NCBI RefSeq assembly: GCF_949628215.1
Contig: NC_134282.1
Location: forward strand, 7,897,223-7,961,222
Direction of reading: 5' to 3'
Origin: Phalacrocorax aristotelis
Lineage: Eukaryota; Chordata; Aves; Suliformes; Phalacrocoracidae
DNA: 64,000 nucleotides
A model generated the notes under the pieces. It searched no databases and was not told the DNA's origin. It saw only the letters and a program-made list of their open reading frames with translations. The position numbers and the translations under genes were made by a program. Positions 13,592-60,382 of the stretch are shown piece by piece (position 1 is the first letter of the stretch; each line of letters opens with the position of its first letter).

Positions 13592-16500
13592 CTGGTTTGA
13601 GGAAAAACAAAGCCAGAAAAACAATTACTATATCACAGGTTTACCTCATATTTCACAATTAAGCACAGAAGTTTTATCATGTTCAGGTTTTAAGTCAACT
13701 GCACTCTGAGGTCTAGTAGAAGTGGGAACTGTCTTAGAGCTGCATATCTCAAAAAAAGAGAGGAGAAAAAAAACCCACCCTTGAGAACTGAACAAGAAAT
13801 AGCCCAAATTGTTTAAACTGAATGGCCTTCATGTTATGCCTTTCCTATCTCTAATACAAGCTATTGCTTTGAAAATACTTAATTTATTGTCTTTACCACT
13901 GCTTCAAATCACAAAGGAAAAAGCCTACTTCAAATTTAAAGTGGCTGTGCTATTCCACCCCTTAAATTTTAGATTAGGAATTAAGTCTTGAATGACTTAA
14001 CTACTGTTTGCATTTTGAACTCCCCTTTTATAGTGCTAGGAAAAGGAGTTACTTTTAGCCGAGTAGTTCTAAAGAGAAACTGTAGAAGATAAAAAAGCAA
14101 CACATTAAAGATGTGACAAATATGACATCATCAGCTTCAAAAGATATCTTAGACTTACCTACAAAGCTGCAACTAAAATAAAGCTGGTACTATACTTTCA
14201 AAAGTTAAAAATTGATGCATGCTTCTTGTAGACTTACACTAGCCTACCACTTTCCCAGATTAACCCCCAAGAGCATAATCAATTTGGTATCTTGTATATG
14301 CAGAAGTTTTTTAGATCATAAAGTTAACTCCTAGATGTTAATACAAAGTAAAGAATACATTTAATTTTTGCATCTGGTTATTATAAAAACAAGCAAAAGG
14401 TATGTGCGTATGTATATCAAGTCAAAGAAAAAAGAAATCTGACTTTTAAAACAGTTCCTTCAAAAGCTGTACATATTGCCACTTTATAACACAATTTTAG
14501 AAATTACAATGTACATTTCCCACTATTTCAACTGACCCCAAACTCAACAGGTGATACTTAAGCTAGAATGTGTGCACAAAAATTAAATTTAAATGAAAAG
14601 AAATAAATTCCTCACAATGTAACTGCAAAAAATCAACAAAAATGTGCAGAAGTTTTTAATCAAGACATGAAGTGGCAAGCAAAATAATTTTTTTCATTTG
14701 CCAACACCTTCTATTTCATTCAAAGGAAATATCAGGTTTAAAAAATATTTAGTGGTAGGACATGAGGTCCAGAATTTTTGATAAAAAATCTGTTTTAAAA
14801 TTGCAGGCATGTTTACAGTATATAAAGTATATAAAGTGTAGATAAGAAAGTTTCAGGTTAAATATTTTTCTAAATTTAGATAACCTACAATAGTTTCTAA
14901 TTGGTTTGAAAAGTTTTGTTTAAATAGGTTTTATTTCTTAATGTATATGCTCATATTATAAATTTAAGACAATATATAACATGTCTAAATGTAGACATTA
15001 ATTTTTAGGCTCCTATTAATTTCAGAAATAAGTTTTATTTACTTGAGGTAGAACAGATGACAACTCCAAAATGACTACTACTTAAAATTATTATTACATA
15101 TTTCTAAATAGTTTTAAAACGGACATGTACCAGGTATTAGTCTCTGAGAAAATAAAAAAGAATCTCTACTAATATTTTAAGAACTGCAGTACTCAATAGA
15201 GGATTTTTTAAAGCTAATTAACTTTGAATTGATGTTTTGCACCCCAAAAGGTAAACTAATCATGCTATGAAGTTTTCCCCAGCTCAAACTAAAATAACCA
15301 AATATTAAAAGTTTTCAAATCCTTAAAGAAAAAAAAAAATTATCCACTGCTCTGAAAAGAGCCATACATACCTTGTCAATGATCTTTTGGAAGTGGATTT
15401 CCACAGAACAACTCTGGATGTCCGTTTGTTCATCAGAATTATGGATCAGCACAGAGAGTTTTTTGGATCTGATTTTTTGTGCTCGATACCCAAACACAAA
15501 AAGCATTGAATCAATAACATTGGATTTTCCACTGCCATTTGGCCCAATAATACATGAAAATCGCTGCATAATAGAAGGAAAAAAGTGATATTCAATGGGA
15601 AATAGATCCCGGCCAGTGTACATCACCCATTTTATTTATGAACAGTTTAAAACAATTATTCCTAGCGCATGAAACTGCAGACTAATTGAAAGCATAGGTT
15701 TTACTGCCCAAGGTAAAGCAGTACAACTTATTTAACAAAAAACCCACACCTCAACTCAGCTCAGCTTTCTAAATTTTAACTTGTTAACTCAAAGCGATAC
15801 TGCATTTAGCAAGCATGTTCGCAAGGAAAGTTTCATGATTAGCCACGTAAGTCTCTTGTGGGCACTAAAAAATATTCTCATTCTTCAAACACACCCCTAA
15901 AAGTTCTCCAGTAAACGAAATCAAGAGAAAAGTGTGCCTTTTTAAGGTTTACTGACAAATTAAAATTTCACAGTATCAGAAAGTTGCACTTAACTGTTTT
16001 CTCTACTGTCCAATAATGAAAATTTAGAATATCACTATATAAGTAATTCTAAAAACTTAAAGATTTTTCAGTTATTTTGAGGTAAGCTTACACAAAAATA
16101 CAAGAAGGAATACTAACACACAGTGAAGTCTTACCTTAATTAAAAAAAATTATTAAAGTAAAAGATACCTTATGAAAAGGTCCCAGAATTTGCTCCCCCG
16201 CATAGGATTTGAAGTTCTGGTTTACAATATGAGTTATCATGAGACGAGGAGCACCAGCTTCATTGGTCATTGCTGGAGGTGGGGGAGGAGGGATGCTACC
16301 CAAAATCTCTTCTAAACTTCGATTATCAAGCACCTCATTTGAGACTGCTAAAAACCATCCAAAATAAACAGAAAGAAAAAAAAGACTATAAGCTCTCAAT
16401 GACTACACACCTTTTAAAATGCTCAACTGGAAAAGCAAACATCTTTTCTATATGAACCAAACCTATACTCCTGCCTCTAATTATTAAAATGAGCTAAGCG

Positions 16501-17606
16501 GAATTAAAATTCTTCTTTCCATGAACCGAAATCTTTAAAAAGATACTTAAGATGTGCCATCGATTCACTAGTGGGTTTGTTCTTTCATTATGTAATTCTT
16601 ATTCTCACACACTTTAATAGGCACTCTGCAACTACAATAGCTACAACCGTCACAATAAGCCTACAAATCTGAAACAGGCAAAGTCTTTCCCATTAATAAG
16701 TGCAAAGCCACATTTCAATCGTGCTCACAAGTCACTCTGCAAGATTTGGGGATCGCTGCACAATGCTCTGAAAGCTGTAATGACAGCACAACTACTCTGC
16801 AAAGACAGGAAGTTTGTTACGAAAACAAACTGGCCCCCTGGATATCAGCTAGTTGTAAGCAAAGCAGCTTTTCAACAGTTACTAGCAACTTTTTCTTCAA
16901 GTAGACAGAAGTTTTTGCCACCAATTTAAACATATTAATCCATTTGTCAAATACCTTGCTTTAATAATTGCATAGCTGGCTACCTAAAAAGACACACAGA
17001 GCTGTTTTTCCAGACATTTTCAGCAAAATCTCAACTCGAGAAAATACCCTGCTTCATGAAAAAGAAAGTCAAATCATTTTAAGAGTTAAGTAAATAAACT
17101 TGACATTTATTCCATTCCAAGAAATCCCATACCATTGGCTGCATATAAATTTGAAAAATCCTGCTGTTGTACCACAATCTTCAGCACAATGTTACAGATC
17201 AGGAATACAAAATAGGCTTTATTAGGAGAAAGTCTAGAAATTGCTTTTGCACTTGTACTAAATCACTGGTCCAAACACTTTAACTCTTTGCAAGCCCTCT
17301 TTACCATTTTAAAAGCAGTTTAAACATGCTAGGGGTCAAGGCTTTCAATATTCCTTTCTAGAAGAGAAAAGAGCAAATCCTATCTGGAACAGTTAGTAAA
17401 TTCAACGGAACATTGCTGCTAAACAGGCACTACCATCAAGTTTACACCCCATCAGAACCAAAATATTCAGACCTACCTTGTGGAGATACTTCACCAAGCT
17501 GTTTGTCACCTTCATTTTCCACTTCCATGTCACTGGTGGACTCCTCTAAGGGCTCTCTGCCTTTCTGATGGGCTGCTGTAGAGGTTTTGGTGCTCTTGCT
17601 TGGCAT
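13415..17606 (-). CDS. SMC4: SMC4, condensin core subunit, 5' coding part (exons 2-5; partial gene)
   Basis: This is structural maintenance of chromosomes 4, the SMC2 partner in condensin I and II, which compacts and loops mitotic chromosomes using ATP. Coding segments join as 17606-17477, 16347-16169, 15563-15372 and 13591-13415. The phases agree throughout and give 226 codons. The translation matches the vertebrate SMC4 N-terminus: an acidic low-complexity leader, a DNRSLEEIL segment, a proline run, then the SMC head with Walker A GPNGSGKS at residues 110-117. The family is about 1,290 residues long, so most of the head, both coiled coils, the hinge and the C-terminal ABC signature and Walker B are absent here. 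The gene is head to head with IFT80 and hosts miR-15b/16-2 in the intron after exon 5. Identity rests on near-exact family motifs and I am very sure of it. The start codon is less certain, because an in-frame ATG lies at 17631-17633. Confidence 0.96.
13592..15371 (-). other. SMC4 intron 4
   Basis: This is a GT-AG intron bounded by GACAAG|GTATGT and CAAACCAG|GACGG. It is AT-rich and has no repeat or RNA gene that I recognise. Confidence 0.9.
15372..15563 (-). CDS. SMC4: SMC4 exon 4 (residues 104-167, Walker A)
   Basis: The acceptor is TTCTATTATGCAG|CG and the donor is GACAAG|GTATGT. The exon is 192 bases, exactly 64 codons. It encodes RFSCIIGPNGSGKSNVIDSM, containing the P-loop that binds ATP, followed by FVFGYRAQKIRSKKLSVLIHNS and the VEIHFQKIIDK strand region of the SMC head. 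These are among the most conserved stretches of SMC4. Confidence 0.98.
15564..17476 (-). other. SMC4 introns 2 and 3 (flanking exon 3)
   Basis: Intron 3 spans 16168-15564 and intron 2 spans 17476-16348, both GT-AG. The intron 3 donor GTATCTTTT is close to the U12 donor but the branch region is not convincing. Nothing else in this stretch could be identified. Confidence 0.85.
16169..16347 (-). CDS. SMC4: SMC4 exon 3 (residues 44-103)
   Basis: The acceptor is TTTTTAG|CAG and the donor is CATAAG|GTATCT. The 179 bases carry the diagnostic SMC4 segments DNRSLEEIL, SIPPPPPPAMTNEAGAPRL, then MITHIVNQNFKSYAG and ILGPFHK, which open the SMC N-terminal head just before Walker A. The acceptor is a tandem NAGNAG (TAGCAG), so codon 44 (Ala) may be alternatively included. 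The flanking intron phases (1 in, 0 out) match the neighbouring exons. Confidence 0.96.
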
Positions 17607-17672
17607 GAACTCTGTTGGCTGTTCCCCTTCCATTCCAAGCAAGCAAACAACTGAAGGGTTCTATCTCCTTTG
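17477..17672 (-). CDS. SMC4: SMC4 exon 2 (5'UTR end plus residues 1-43)
   Basis: The acceptor is the pyrimidine-rich tract ending TATACTAG at 17673. The donor is CAAG|GTAGGT, with GT at 17476-17475. Coding begins at ATG 17604-17606 (MPSKSTKTST), which aligns with the start of mammalian SMC4, and runs 130 bases, leaving phase 1. An in-frame ATG 27 bases upstream (17631-17633) has a stronger Kozak context (G at -3 and +4) and would add MEGEQPTEF. An in-frame stop precedes it at 17661-17663. The encoded leader is acidic, disordered-looking and poorly conserved, as is normal for this protein. Confidence 0.9.
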
Positions 17673-19797
17673 CTAGTATAAACAAGAAAACCCCGTGATC
17701 TAAGCATTAAACTACAACCCCCTAAAGAATATACCTACATGTTTGCCCAGATGTTTGACTAATTTAGAAACTGAAGACTAGAGGTATTTTGAAGAGAAAA
17801 ATCCAGATTTGAAACAAAACTTCAAGCTTAGCCTCATAATGGTATATTTTAAGATGCATCACCCCCCAAAACAACAGACCAAACCTGATCTGTAGAAACT
17901 GCAAGAATCTACCTACTGAAAACTCATACAGCCATGTTCAAAGCAGTTACTACGCTCAGAAAAAACAACCGTGATGCTGGGGGCAAAAGAGTTAAAGACA
18001 CATTCGCAATAACAAACTGAGTAACCATATGTCTATATACTCTCTGGAAGCACTCTTCACATACACGTTTCAGACCTGACACGCATTTCACTTTCAACAG
18101 TTCATGCTTACTATATATTTTATATAGACAGATAAACAAGAAGATCTGCGTAATTATAGCAAAGCCTTGACTATTAAACAGTTTAAATCAACACACTCAT
18201 TTCACAAAATATAACACAACAACTACTGCCAGCATTCAACATTTAACAGAGAAAGCAAAACAAAATACCTTAATCTAGTTGTGATGTTAAAGTTAACTGA
18301 CCAAGAACGAAACATTACAAAAGTCCATCAGCTGGCACTTAAGCACAGCTTCCAAACAGTATAAATAGAAAGCAAACGATGAGAAGAAAAACGACTGCAG
18401 GAGCAAAACTCTCTCCAAAGAGTTTAAATTGCAGCAAGTGGCAAAGTTAGTTCGCAGAAAAACAGACATGAGAAAGTTTACTTCTCACAAGATAAAAAAC
18501 TGACGTGGTTAGAAAGTCATCTTACAATTGGTGCCAATCATTTGACGTTTTCAGACCTACCCCCAACCCACACTCTCATGAGAGTCCTTCATTTGGGACA
18601 ATGGGGGAGGGGGGGAAATGAGAGAAAGAACTCATTTTAAGGCAATTTGAGTCTATGCCCCTGTTAAGAAGTGTTCCGCAATGGCTGTCTCAGACAATTA
18701 CAACCTCCCAAAGTACCAGATTTTTTTTTCCAAAACTGCTCCACTCCAACAGAATTGTGCAATATAGACGTATTTACCTTACCAGCCCTTCCCCCCCAAC
18801 CTTCAACAGAACGAACAAGCATAACTACTTGACCTCAGCTTTTAAATCGCGATAAATCAGCTGCCACATACTCTCTAACAAATTTAACAAATTCGTGCCC
18901 AGCCCCTCCCCTGAGTCAGCTCAAAGGTGTTTGTTAAAAGCATCTCTCGACGATCTCCTGCCAAGTGCAGTTTTTGTTACGGGGATGGCGAAAAAGAGTC
19001 AGAGACGGACAGAAAGGATTCCTTATTAACAGCCGATTGAATTTGATAGCGATAACCCATGTCAGTGAAAGATTTTTGATTTTGTTTTTCTTTGAATCTA
19101 CCCGTTAACCTATAGGAGTCCAACTGCACCCTTGTCACGGTCTTTCCAAGTCGTTATGGACTTTCTTATGATTTGTGTCTCGTAGTTGAAGCATAAAAGG
19201 AGCAGACAGAGCTAATTACGGAAAGGTCCCTGCTTTGTAAGCAGATTAAAACCGGGCCTCTGGGCTGCCGAAACGTATTCCTGCGCTTCCCGGTCCGAGA
19301 TGGGTCTCTGATTTAGGGTCCCCAGGGGTCCATAAGGGCACAGAGGGGAATCTGCTTTCTCCCCTGGGCTGCAGAGGACCCTCTCTCATCCCCCCCTCCT
19401 CAACCTCATCAGCGGACACCAGCCAGGACAGAGACGCCGTACCCCGCCGGCGCGGGGACCGAGCGGCCGCCGGGCAGCCCGTAGCCCTCGGGGACAGCCC
19501 TCGCCGGGGAAGCTCCCGCCCGGCCGCCCAGGCCTAGGGAGAGGGGCTGCCGCCGCCTTTCGCTCCCTCAGGGCGAGAGGAAAAGGGGAAGAACAAGGCT
19601 CGGGGCAGAGCTCGCCGCCCCCCTGCCCTCCCCCTCAGCACCCCCTTGCCCGGGGAAGCGCCCTGAGGACGCCCCCACCGCCCCGCTCACAACGGGTGAA
19701 GCCCCCCCAACTCCACCTGCCCTGGGGGCGAATTGCCGGCGCCGAAGCCCGACGCCCTGCCCGCCCAGCTACCCGGCGCTGCCCGCGGAGCCGGTAC
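17673..19797 (-). other. SMC4 intron 1 (noncoding exon 1 to exon 2)
   Basis: It is bounded by the likely exon 1 donor CGAAG|GTACCG (GT at 19797-19796) and the acceptor at 17673. The distal part is AT-rich. From about 19240 upward it becomes GC-rich as it enters the CpG island. No repeat was recognised. Confidence 0.6.
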
Positions 19798-19942
19798 CTT
19801 CGAGAACTGGCAGCGGCCGACCCCGTCGAGGCTGCGGGCTGGCAGCAGCGCAGGCGGCTCCGGCTCCCGCCGCGGCTCGGCGGCTTCTACACTCGAAAAT
19901 GGCGCCCAAACGGCGAACTCGAACCGAAATTCGTTAGAAAAA

Positions 19943-19961
19943 GCGCGGGGCATGCTGGGAA
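19943..19961 (-). promoter_or_regulatory. ZNF143/THAP11-type motif
   Basis: The minus strand reads TTCCCAGCATGCCCCGCG. The TTCCCAGCATGC core is the known ZNF143 (SBS) core found in many housekeeping and bidirectional promoters. The placement within the SMC4 5' region is as expected. Binding is inferred. Confidence 0.6.
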
Positions 19962-20019
19962 GGGAGGGGGCCGGCCTCCCGCGGGTTTGAAAGGAGGAAA
20001 AAAAGCCCCGCTCCCTCCC

Positions 20020-20030
20020 GCGCCATCTTG
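20020..20030 (-). promoter_or_regulatory. YY1-type motif
   Basis: On the SMC4 strand this reads CAAGATGGCGC, an almost exact YY1 consensus. In mammalian CpG-island promoters such sites often sit a few bases downstream of the start and help place it. Confidence 0.55.
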
Positions 20031-20106
20031 TTTTCCGTTACTGCGCGGACGGGCTGGGCGGGATAAAAAAAATAAAATAAATGCCTTTGTTTCGGGGAGC
20101 GGCTTC

Positions 20107-20131
20107 TTTTTTTTTGGGGGGGGGGGGGGGG
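20107..20131. repeat. T9-G16 homopolymer junction
   Basis: Nine T followed by sixteen G within the promoter region. The G run could form a quadruplex and is a likely site of length error. Confidence 0.9.
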
Positions 20132-20204
20132 AAGAGACTCGGGGCTGAGGGTGACAACGGCCCCGCAGGATTAATTTTAGAAGTAGGTCAGTGGGCGGTG
20201 CTTG

Positions 20205-20217
20205 GTTGCGCGGCAAC
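20205..20217. promoter_or_regulatory. Candidate RFX X-box (palindromic)
   Basis: GTTGCGCGGCAAC is an inverted repeat of GTTGC around GCG. The right half GGCAAC matches the X-box half-site RGYAAC exactly, and the left half differs from GTNRCC at one position. RFX factors drive intraflagellar transport genes through such sites, and this one lies about 200-400 bases upstream of the likely IFT80 first exon. Confidence 0.6.
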
Positions 20218-20401
20218 GGGCGGCGGGGGCCAGGCGGCGGCGTGGGGCGGGGGGGTGTCATTAAAAAAAAAAAAGTAAAAATAATAAAAAAACAAAATCG
20301 TGGGGCCACAACGGTTTTAAAGCAGTATTAATTAACGGGAAGGGCAGTGACGCCACCGGGCCGTGTCACCTGGTCGGGGAGGGCCCGTGAGGTGGCGGTG
20401 G

Positions 20402-20518
20402 GATGAGGAGAAGGAAGAAGAGGAGGAGGAAGAAGTCTCGCGGGAAGTAGCCATAGAGACGGAGGCGCTTGGCCGCGGCGGGGGGGGGCGGGCAGCAGCA
20501 GCAGCCGCCGCCGCCGCC
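20402..20518. repeat. Purine-rich tract and GCA/GCC triplet run
   Basis: A GA-rich purine run lies at about 20402-20434 and a short (GCA)4(GCC)5-type triplet run at 20492-20518. Both fall in the presumed IFT80 first exon or promoter. Open frames across them are composition artefacts. Confidence 0.7.
20447..20460 (+). promoter_or_regulatory. Second, weaker X-box-like site
   Basis: GTAGCCATAGAGAC resembles the classical X-box GTTGCCATGGAAAC with three differences. It is close to or inside the presumed IFT80 first exon. Confidence 0.35.
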
Positions 20519-20808
20519 TTGGCCCTGCCGCTCCCGTGGCGCCGCGGTACGCCGCGGGGACGGGGGGGAAGGCGGGATTATTGCGGAAGCCGCCGCGGAG
20601 GCAGCCGTGCCCGCCGCTCTCCTTCCCGCAGCCGGCGCAGGTAAAGGCGGCGGTGATCCCCCCTCGCCTTCGGGGGAGGCTGCCGGGCGGCAAGTCTGAC
20701 TCAGTGCCGCGGTGGGTGAGAGGGTCGGGAGCTGTGACCCGCGGATCGGCGTGGGCGGCGGGCTGGGCAGAGGGGAGGGAGAGCTCCGGGGGACAGCCGG
20801 CCGGCGAG
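20450..20808 (+). other. IFT80: IFT80 noncoding exon 1 (approximate)
   Basis: Two good donors lie in the GC-rich segment: GCGCAG|GTAAAG after 20640 and GCGAG|GTAAGG after 20808. Either could splice to the exon starting at 22743. The transcription start is not visible, so the left edge is a guess. Confidence 0.4.
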
Positions 20809-22742
20809 GTAAGGGCGGGGGACCCCCGGCGGCGGGCGGCGCTGAGGGAGCGGGCGCTGGTGCTCTCCTAGAGGAAGGGCGGCGGGGGGAAATCGCTTTC
20901 TCCCGGGGGGACGGGTGGTCTGCTGCTGGGGACGCTGGCAACTTTTGAGGGAAAAGTGTTCGGTGGCACGGCCGGAGAGCGGGCTTTGCTGTCTGCGTGG
21001 TGCCTCCGGCTGTCCCTCAGGTTTGGGGAGCGGACGCAGACGGGGCGGGAAGGGCTGCTCTTCCCTCAGAGGGGGGAGCGACAGCCGCGCTGTGAGGGGG
21101 CAAGCTTCTGCCCCGCCACGGCCGCCCTTTCCTTCCCTCCGGCCGTCTGTCTTTCCCTTCGCTCCTTGTCGCTCTTGCTCAATCTCCCGCCGTCGTCTCT
21201 GGTCCTCATCTCCTCGTTGAGCGGCTCCGGAGGGGAAAGGGCTGAGGGGAGGAGAGTGAGGAGGCGTGGGGCTGCGGTGTGAGGCTGTGGGACCGAGCGG
21301 GAGCGTCAGGCTGCGGGAAGCTCAGCCAAACTCACCGCGCCTGAATAACTCCTCGTTACTGCCCCATCTTTTTTAAAACTCCTAGTAAATCTTTCCAGCT
21401 ACGCTGCTGTAGGACTCTTTGCGGCCTTGTGATGTGGAGTGTGTGCGCTGGGATGGGTAACAGGTTACCTGTTAATGGCAACAGGTGCAGCTCTGCGACG
21501 GAGGGGTGAGCGTTCTGCCATTTAGGTGCACGTAAAGAGTGTTTCAGGCGTTTCCAACAATTATAATAAAGTTCTGGCCTTGTCTTTCAAAGTAAAACAA
21601 TAGACTTCTGCAAGAATTTTGGGTGCCTGTGTAGTGGGAGCAGGGAGGGATTGCAAGCTGGAAGCTGGCAATAGCGACGTACCTGCTGAAACTCTAAAGA
21701 GAAATAAACAATGAAAAACTACCAAGCAGCAACTGAAAAGGTGGGTTTAGCAAGGTGTGTCGTGGATAGAAAATAGAAGCAGATAAGATTCATGCATCCA
21801 AATAAATGTGAGGCAGGAGAAGAAAATTAGACAGTCAAGTATGAGAGATGTAATTATTTAAAAATAAAAATAACTGTTGTGTGTGTTTTATCAATTAATG
21901 TAAAGTAGGGTTGAAAAGAACCTATTCTTTGGGCACAGAAAATTATGGTTTAGAACAATGATCGTTTAAACGCTTCTTAGCTTCTGCATAGTAACTGTTT
22001 GACACACAGCCATTTTTACCGTTAAAAAAATCCGGAAGATTAAAAGGCCACATGGTGCATCATCATGCTCTCCTCAGAGTATACCATCTGCTCCCATCCG
22101 CTTGCTCTTACTTCTTTCTGTCCTGAAGGAAAAAAAGTTTTAACCTGGATCAATGCCTCTGCCCCGTCCCAGCACAAATGCACAAAGGCTTTTGCTCTCG
22201 CAAGAGAGAAGGGGATGAGAGGTGGGACCCCATGAAACTGCTTATAGAATTCTTGTGTTGCAGTAGAGTATATTGGGCATTACACACAGGGGTGAATGAA
22301 AGACTAGAATGCTGTATCATTTTGTCACAGCAGGATTGTTTTCATAGTACGGCTTTTTCCTCTAAATTTTCTCCCAGTGCTCTTGCTAAGCATAAAGTTC
22401 CTTGAGAAGTTAGTGATTCCAGGTTTTCCCTTGCTACCTTCATGGCTATTTGTCAGCACAAGAGAACTTCAGTGTTTCAACCTATAATGTTTCAGCAAAA
22501 TGTTCCTAGCATCACTTGTTCTCTAAATTGTGCAGTGTGTTTATACTAAGCAGTTAGGTAAATATGGAGTCGGGTACAGTGCAAACAGAATTCCCTTAAA
22601 ACTCAGCTCTGTTTTGGTACTTATTTGTTGCCACAGTACTAACGTAATATTACTTATTTCGAAACTTTTTGCTTTGGTGTTAGTGTCTTTCCTTTTAATT
22701 TTGACTACTTATATATGTGTTTATTTTGTTTTTTTTTTCCAG
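20809..22742 (+). other. IFT80 intron 1
   Basis: It runs from the exon 1 donor to the acceptor TTTTTTTTTTCCAG at 22742. The first 500 bases are still CpG-rich and the rest is AT-rich. No repeat or RNA gene was recognised. Confidence 0.5.
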
Positions 22743-22761
22743 TTACCTACACATTTTTTTA

Positions 22762-22782
22762 ATGCTCCATCTGAACAACTGA
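22762..22782 (+). other. Upstream ORF in IFT80 5'UTR
   Basis: The ATG at 22762 opens MLHLNN and stops at TGA 22780-22782, one base before the IFT80 ATG. It would reduce or tune initiation at IFT80 if its start is used. Its context (A at -3 absent, C at +4) is weak. Confidence 0.6.
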
Positions 22783-22783
22783 A

Positions 22784-59233
<36,450 letters not shown>

Positions 59234-60351
59234 GTAAGTTCTCAGTTCTAATTGTTCCATGTTTGCTAGTAATTCATTGTGAAGTTTTCAACTTCTTCAC
59301 ATTACTTTACTTAGCATAGTTATGGTAAAAAAGCATAAAGCATAAACAATTTATCTATGGTATAAATAAAATATTTATTATAAAAATGAATTAAAATGAC
59401 AGCTCTTGCTTAACTTTGATTAAAAATCTTAGAGGATGATATATGTCTCTGAACTTCCCGTTGTGTGTAATGCATCAGAGAACCATGAAATATTTACAGT
59501 AAATACTTGAACGGTAGGTTTGCACTCTCTGACACATGATTTTCTAAAGAAGTACCTCAGCAACTTTTTCTGCTTGACTGCTGCTCTTAGAAGCTACCAG
59601 TATATTAGCTGTGATTAAATTTAGTTCTCAGTTGTTCTTTGTTTTAGGTTTTTTGGGTTTGTATCTTTACAGCATGTAAGTTTTATATGCAGCTGACATG
59701 ACCACAGTTACGAGGCTGTGGTGTTCTGTCTCAGTGTTGTGTTCTTGAAGGTTTTTATGCTCTTAAAAAGTGTTTTGGCATCAAAAGCACTATAATTATA
59801 AAACACAGCATGGCCAAATGAGCTTCGGGTAAATTTTTGCATTGATGACTGTACAGGAATACCTTCTTGTCAGTCAGCTTTTTTCCTTTGTTCTATCTCA
59901 TGATGCAAACGTGTAGTTTGCCTGTGCAACAATTTAACTTTTCAGTGTCTCCTGGAAACAGACACTTCCATTGCTGGAAAACTCATGGCACTATGGCTTT
60001 TGACTTCATAACTGTGCCATTTAGAGGCCATACAGATGTTACAGTACAGGGCTGCAGTACTCTGTATAGCTGCATTTCTCCTGCGAAATAGCCAGTAAGG
60101 GGATTACCAGTGGGAACAACTGTGCACAGGAGGTGCTGTTATTGCAGAGTGAAACAGTGAAAACTTCCTGCCCGTGGTTCCAACTGACGCTAACCCAATC
60201 TATTATCTGTAACTCTGTTATGCTAGACTTAATGATTAGATTTTAGAGAGTTACGGAATTTTAGAATTCTTTGTCTTGCAGCAAAGAATTTTATTTATCT
60301 TGGTTTTGCCATAGAAAAAAACCTTTCAGTGTGAAGTAAAAAAGCCAGAAG

Positions 60352-60382
60352 ACTCACTGCCTGATCATTATAGGCAGTGAGT
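60352..60382. other. Perfect 11-bp hairpin
   Basis: ACTCACTGCCT (60352-60362) pairs with AGGCAGTGAGT (60372-60382) across a 9-base loop, in IFT80 intron 12. Confidence 0.8.

Larger units (their letters stand above)
19798..20040 (-). other. SMC4: SMC4 noncoding exon 1 and promoter-proximal region
   Basis: A good donor, CTCGAAG|GTACCG, ends a GC-rich stretch on the minus strand upstream of coding exon 2. The transcription start cannot be fixed by eye. A YY1-type element (CAAGATGGCGC on the minus strand), typically found just inside vertebrate transcripts, suggests a start near 20030-20040. The 3' exon edge is better supported than the 5' edge. Confidence 0.5.
19430..21330. promoter_or_regulatory. 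CpG island, SMC4/IFT80 bidirectional promoter
   Basis: The sequence changes sharply from AT-rich to GC-rich with frequent CpG between the divergently oriented first exons of SMC4 (minus) and IFT80 (plus). There is no clear TATA box. Visible elements include an E2F-like TTGGGCGCC on the minus strand near 19902-19910, a CHR-like TTTGAA at 19986-19991, GGGCGGGA near 20057, ZNF143-like, YY1-like and X-box motifs listed separately, and a half TCTCGCG motif at 20436. The E2F/CHR-type sites suit SMC4, a G2/M gene. The X-boxes suit IFT80. The edges are approximate. Confidence 0.85.

Noticed and set aside
15564..16168. SMC4 intron 3 as a second U12 intron
   Set aside because: The donor GTATCTTTT differs from GTATCCTTT at a critical position, and the 3' end has only a partial TTCCTT branch motif. 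It is more likely an ordinary U2 intron.
19687..21282. Many long open frames on both strands in the CpG island
   Set aside because: GC-rich sequence has few stops. The translations are Pro/Gly/Arg/Ala-rich, overlap one another in several frames and match no family. The region is explained as promoter and 5'UTR.
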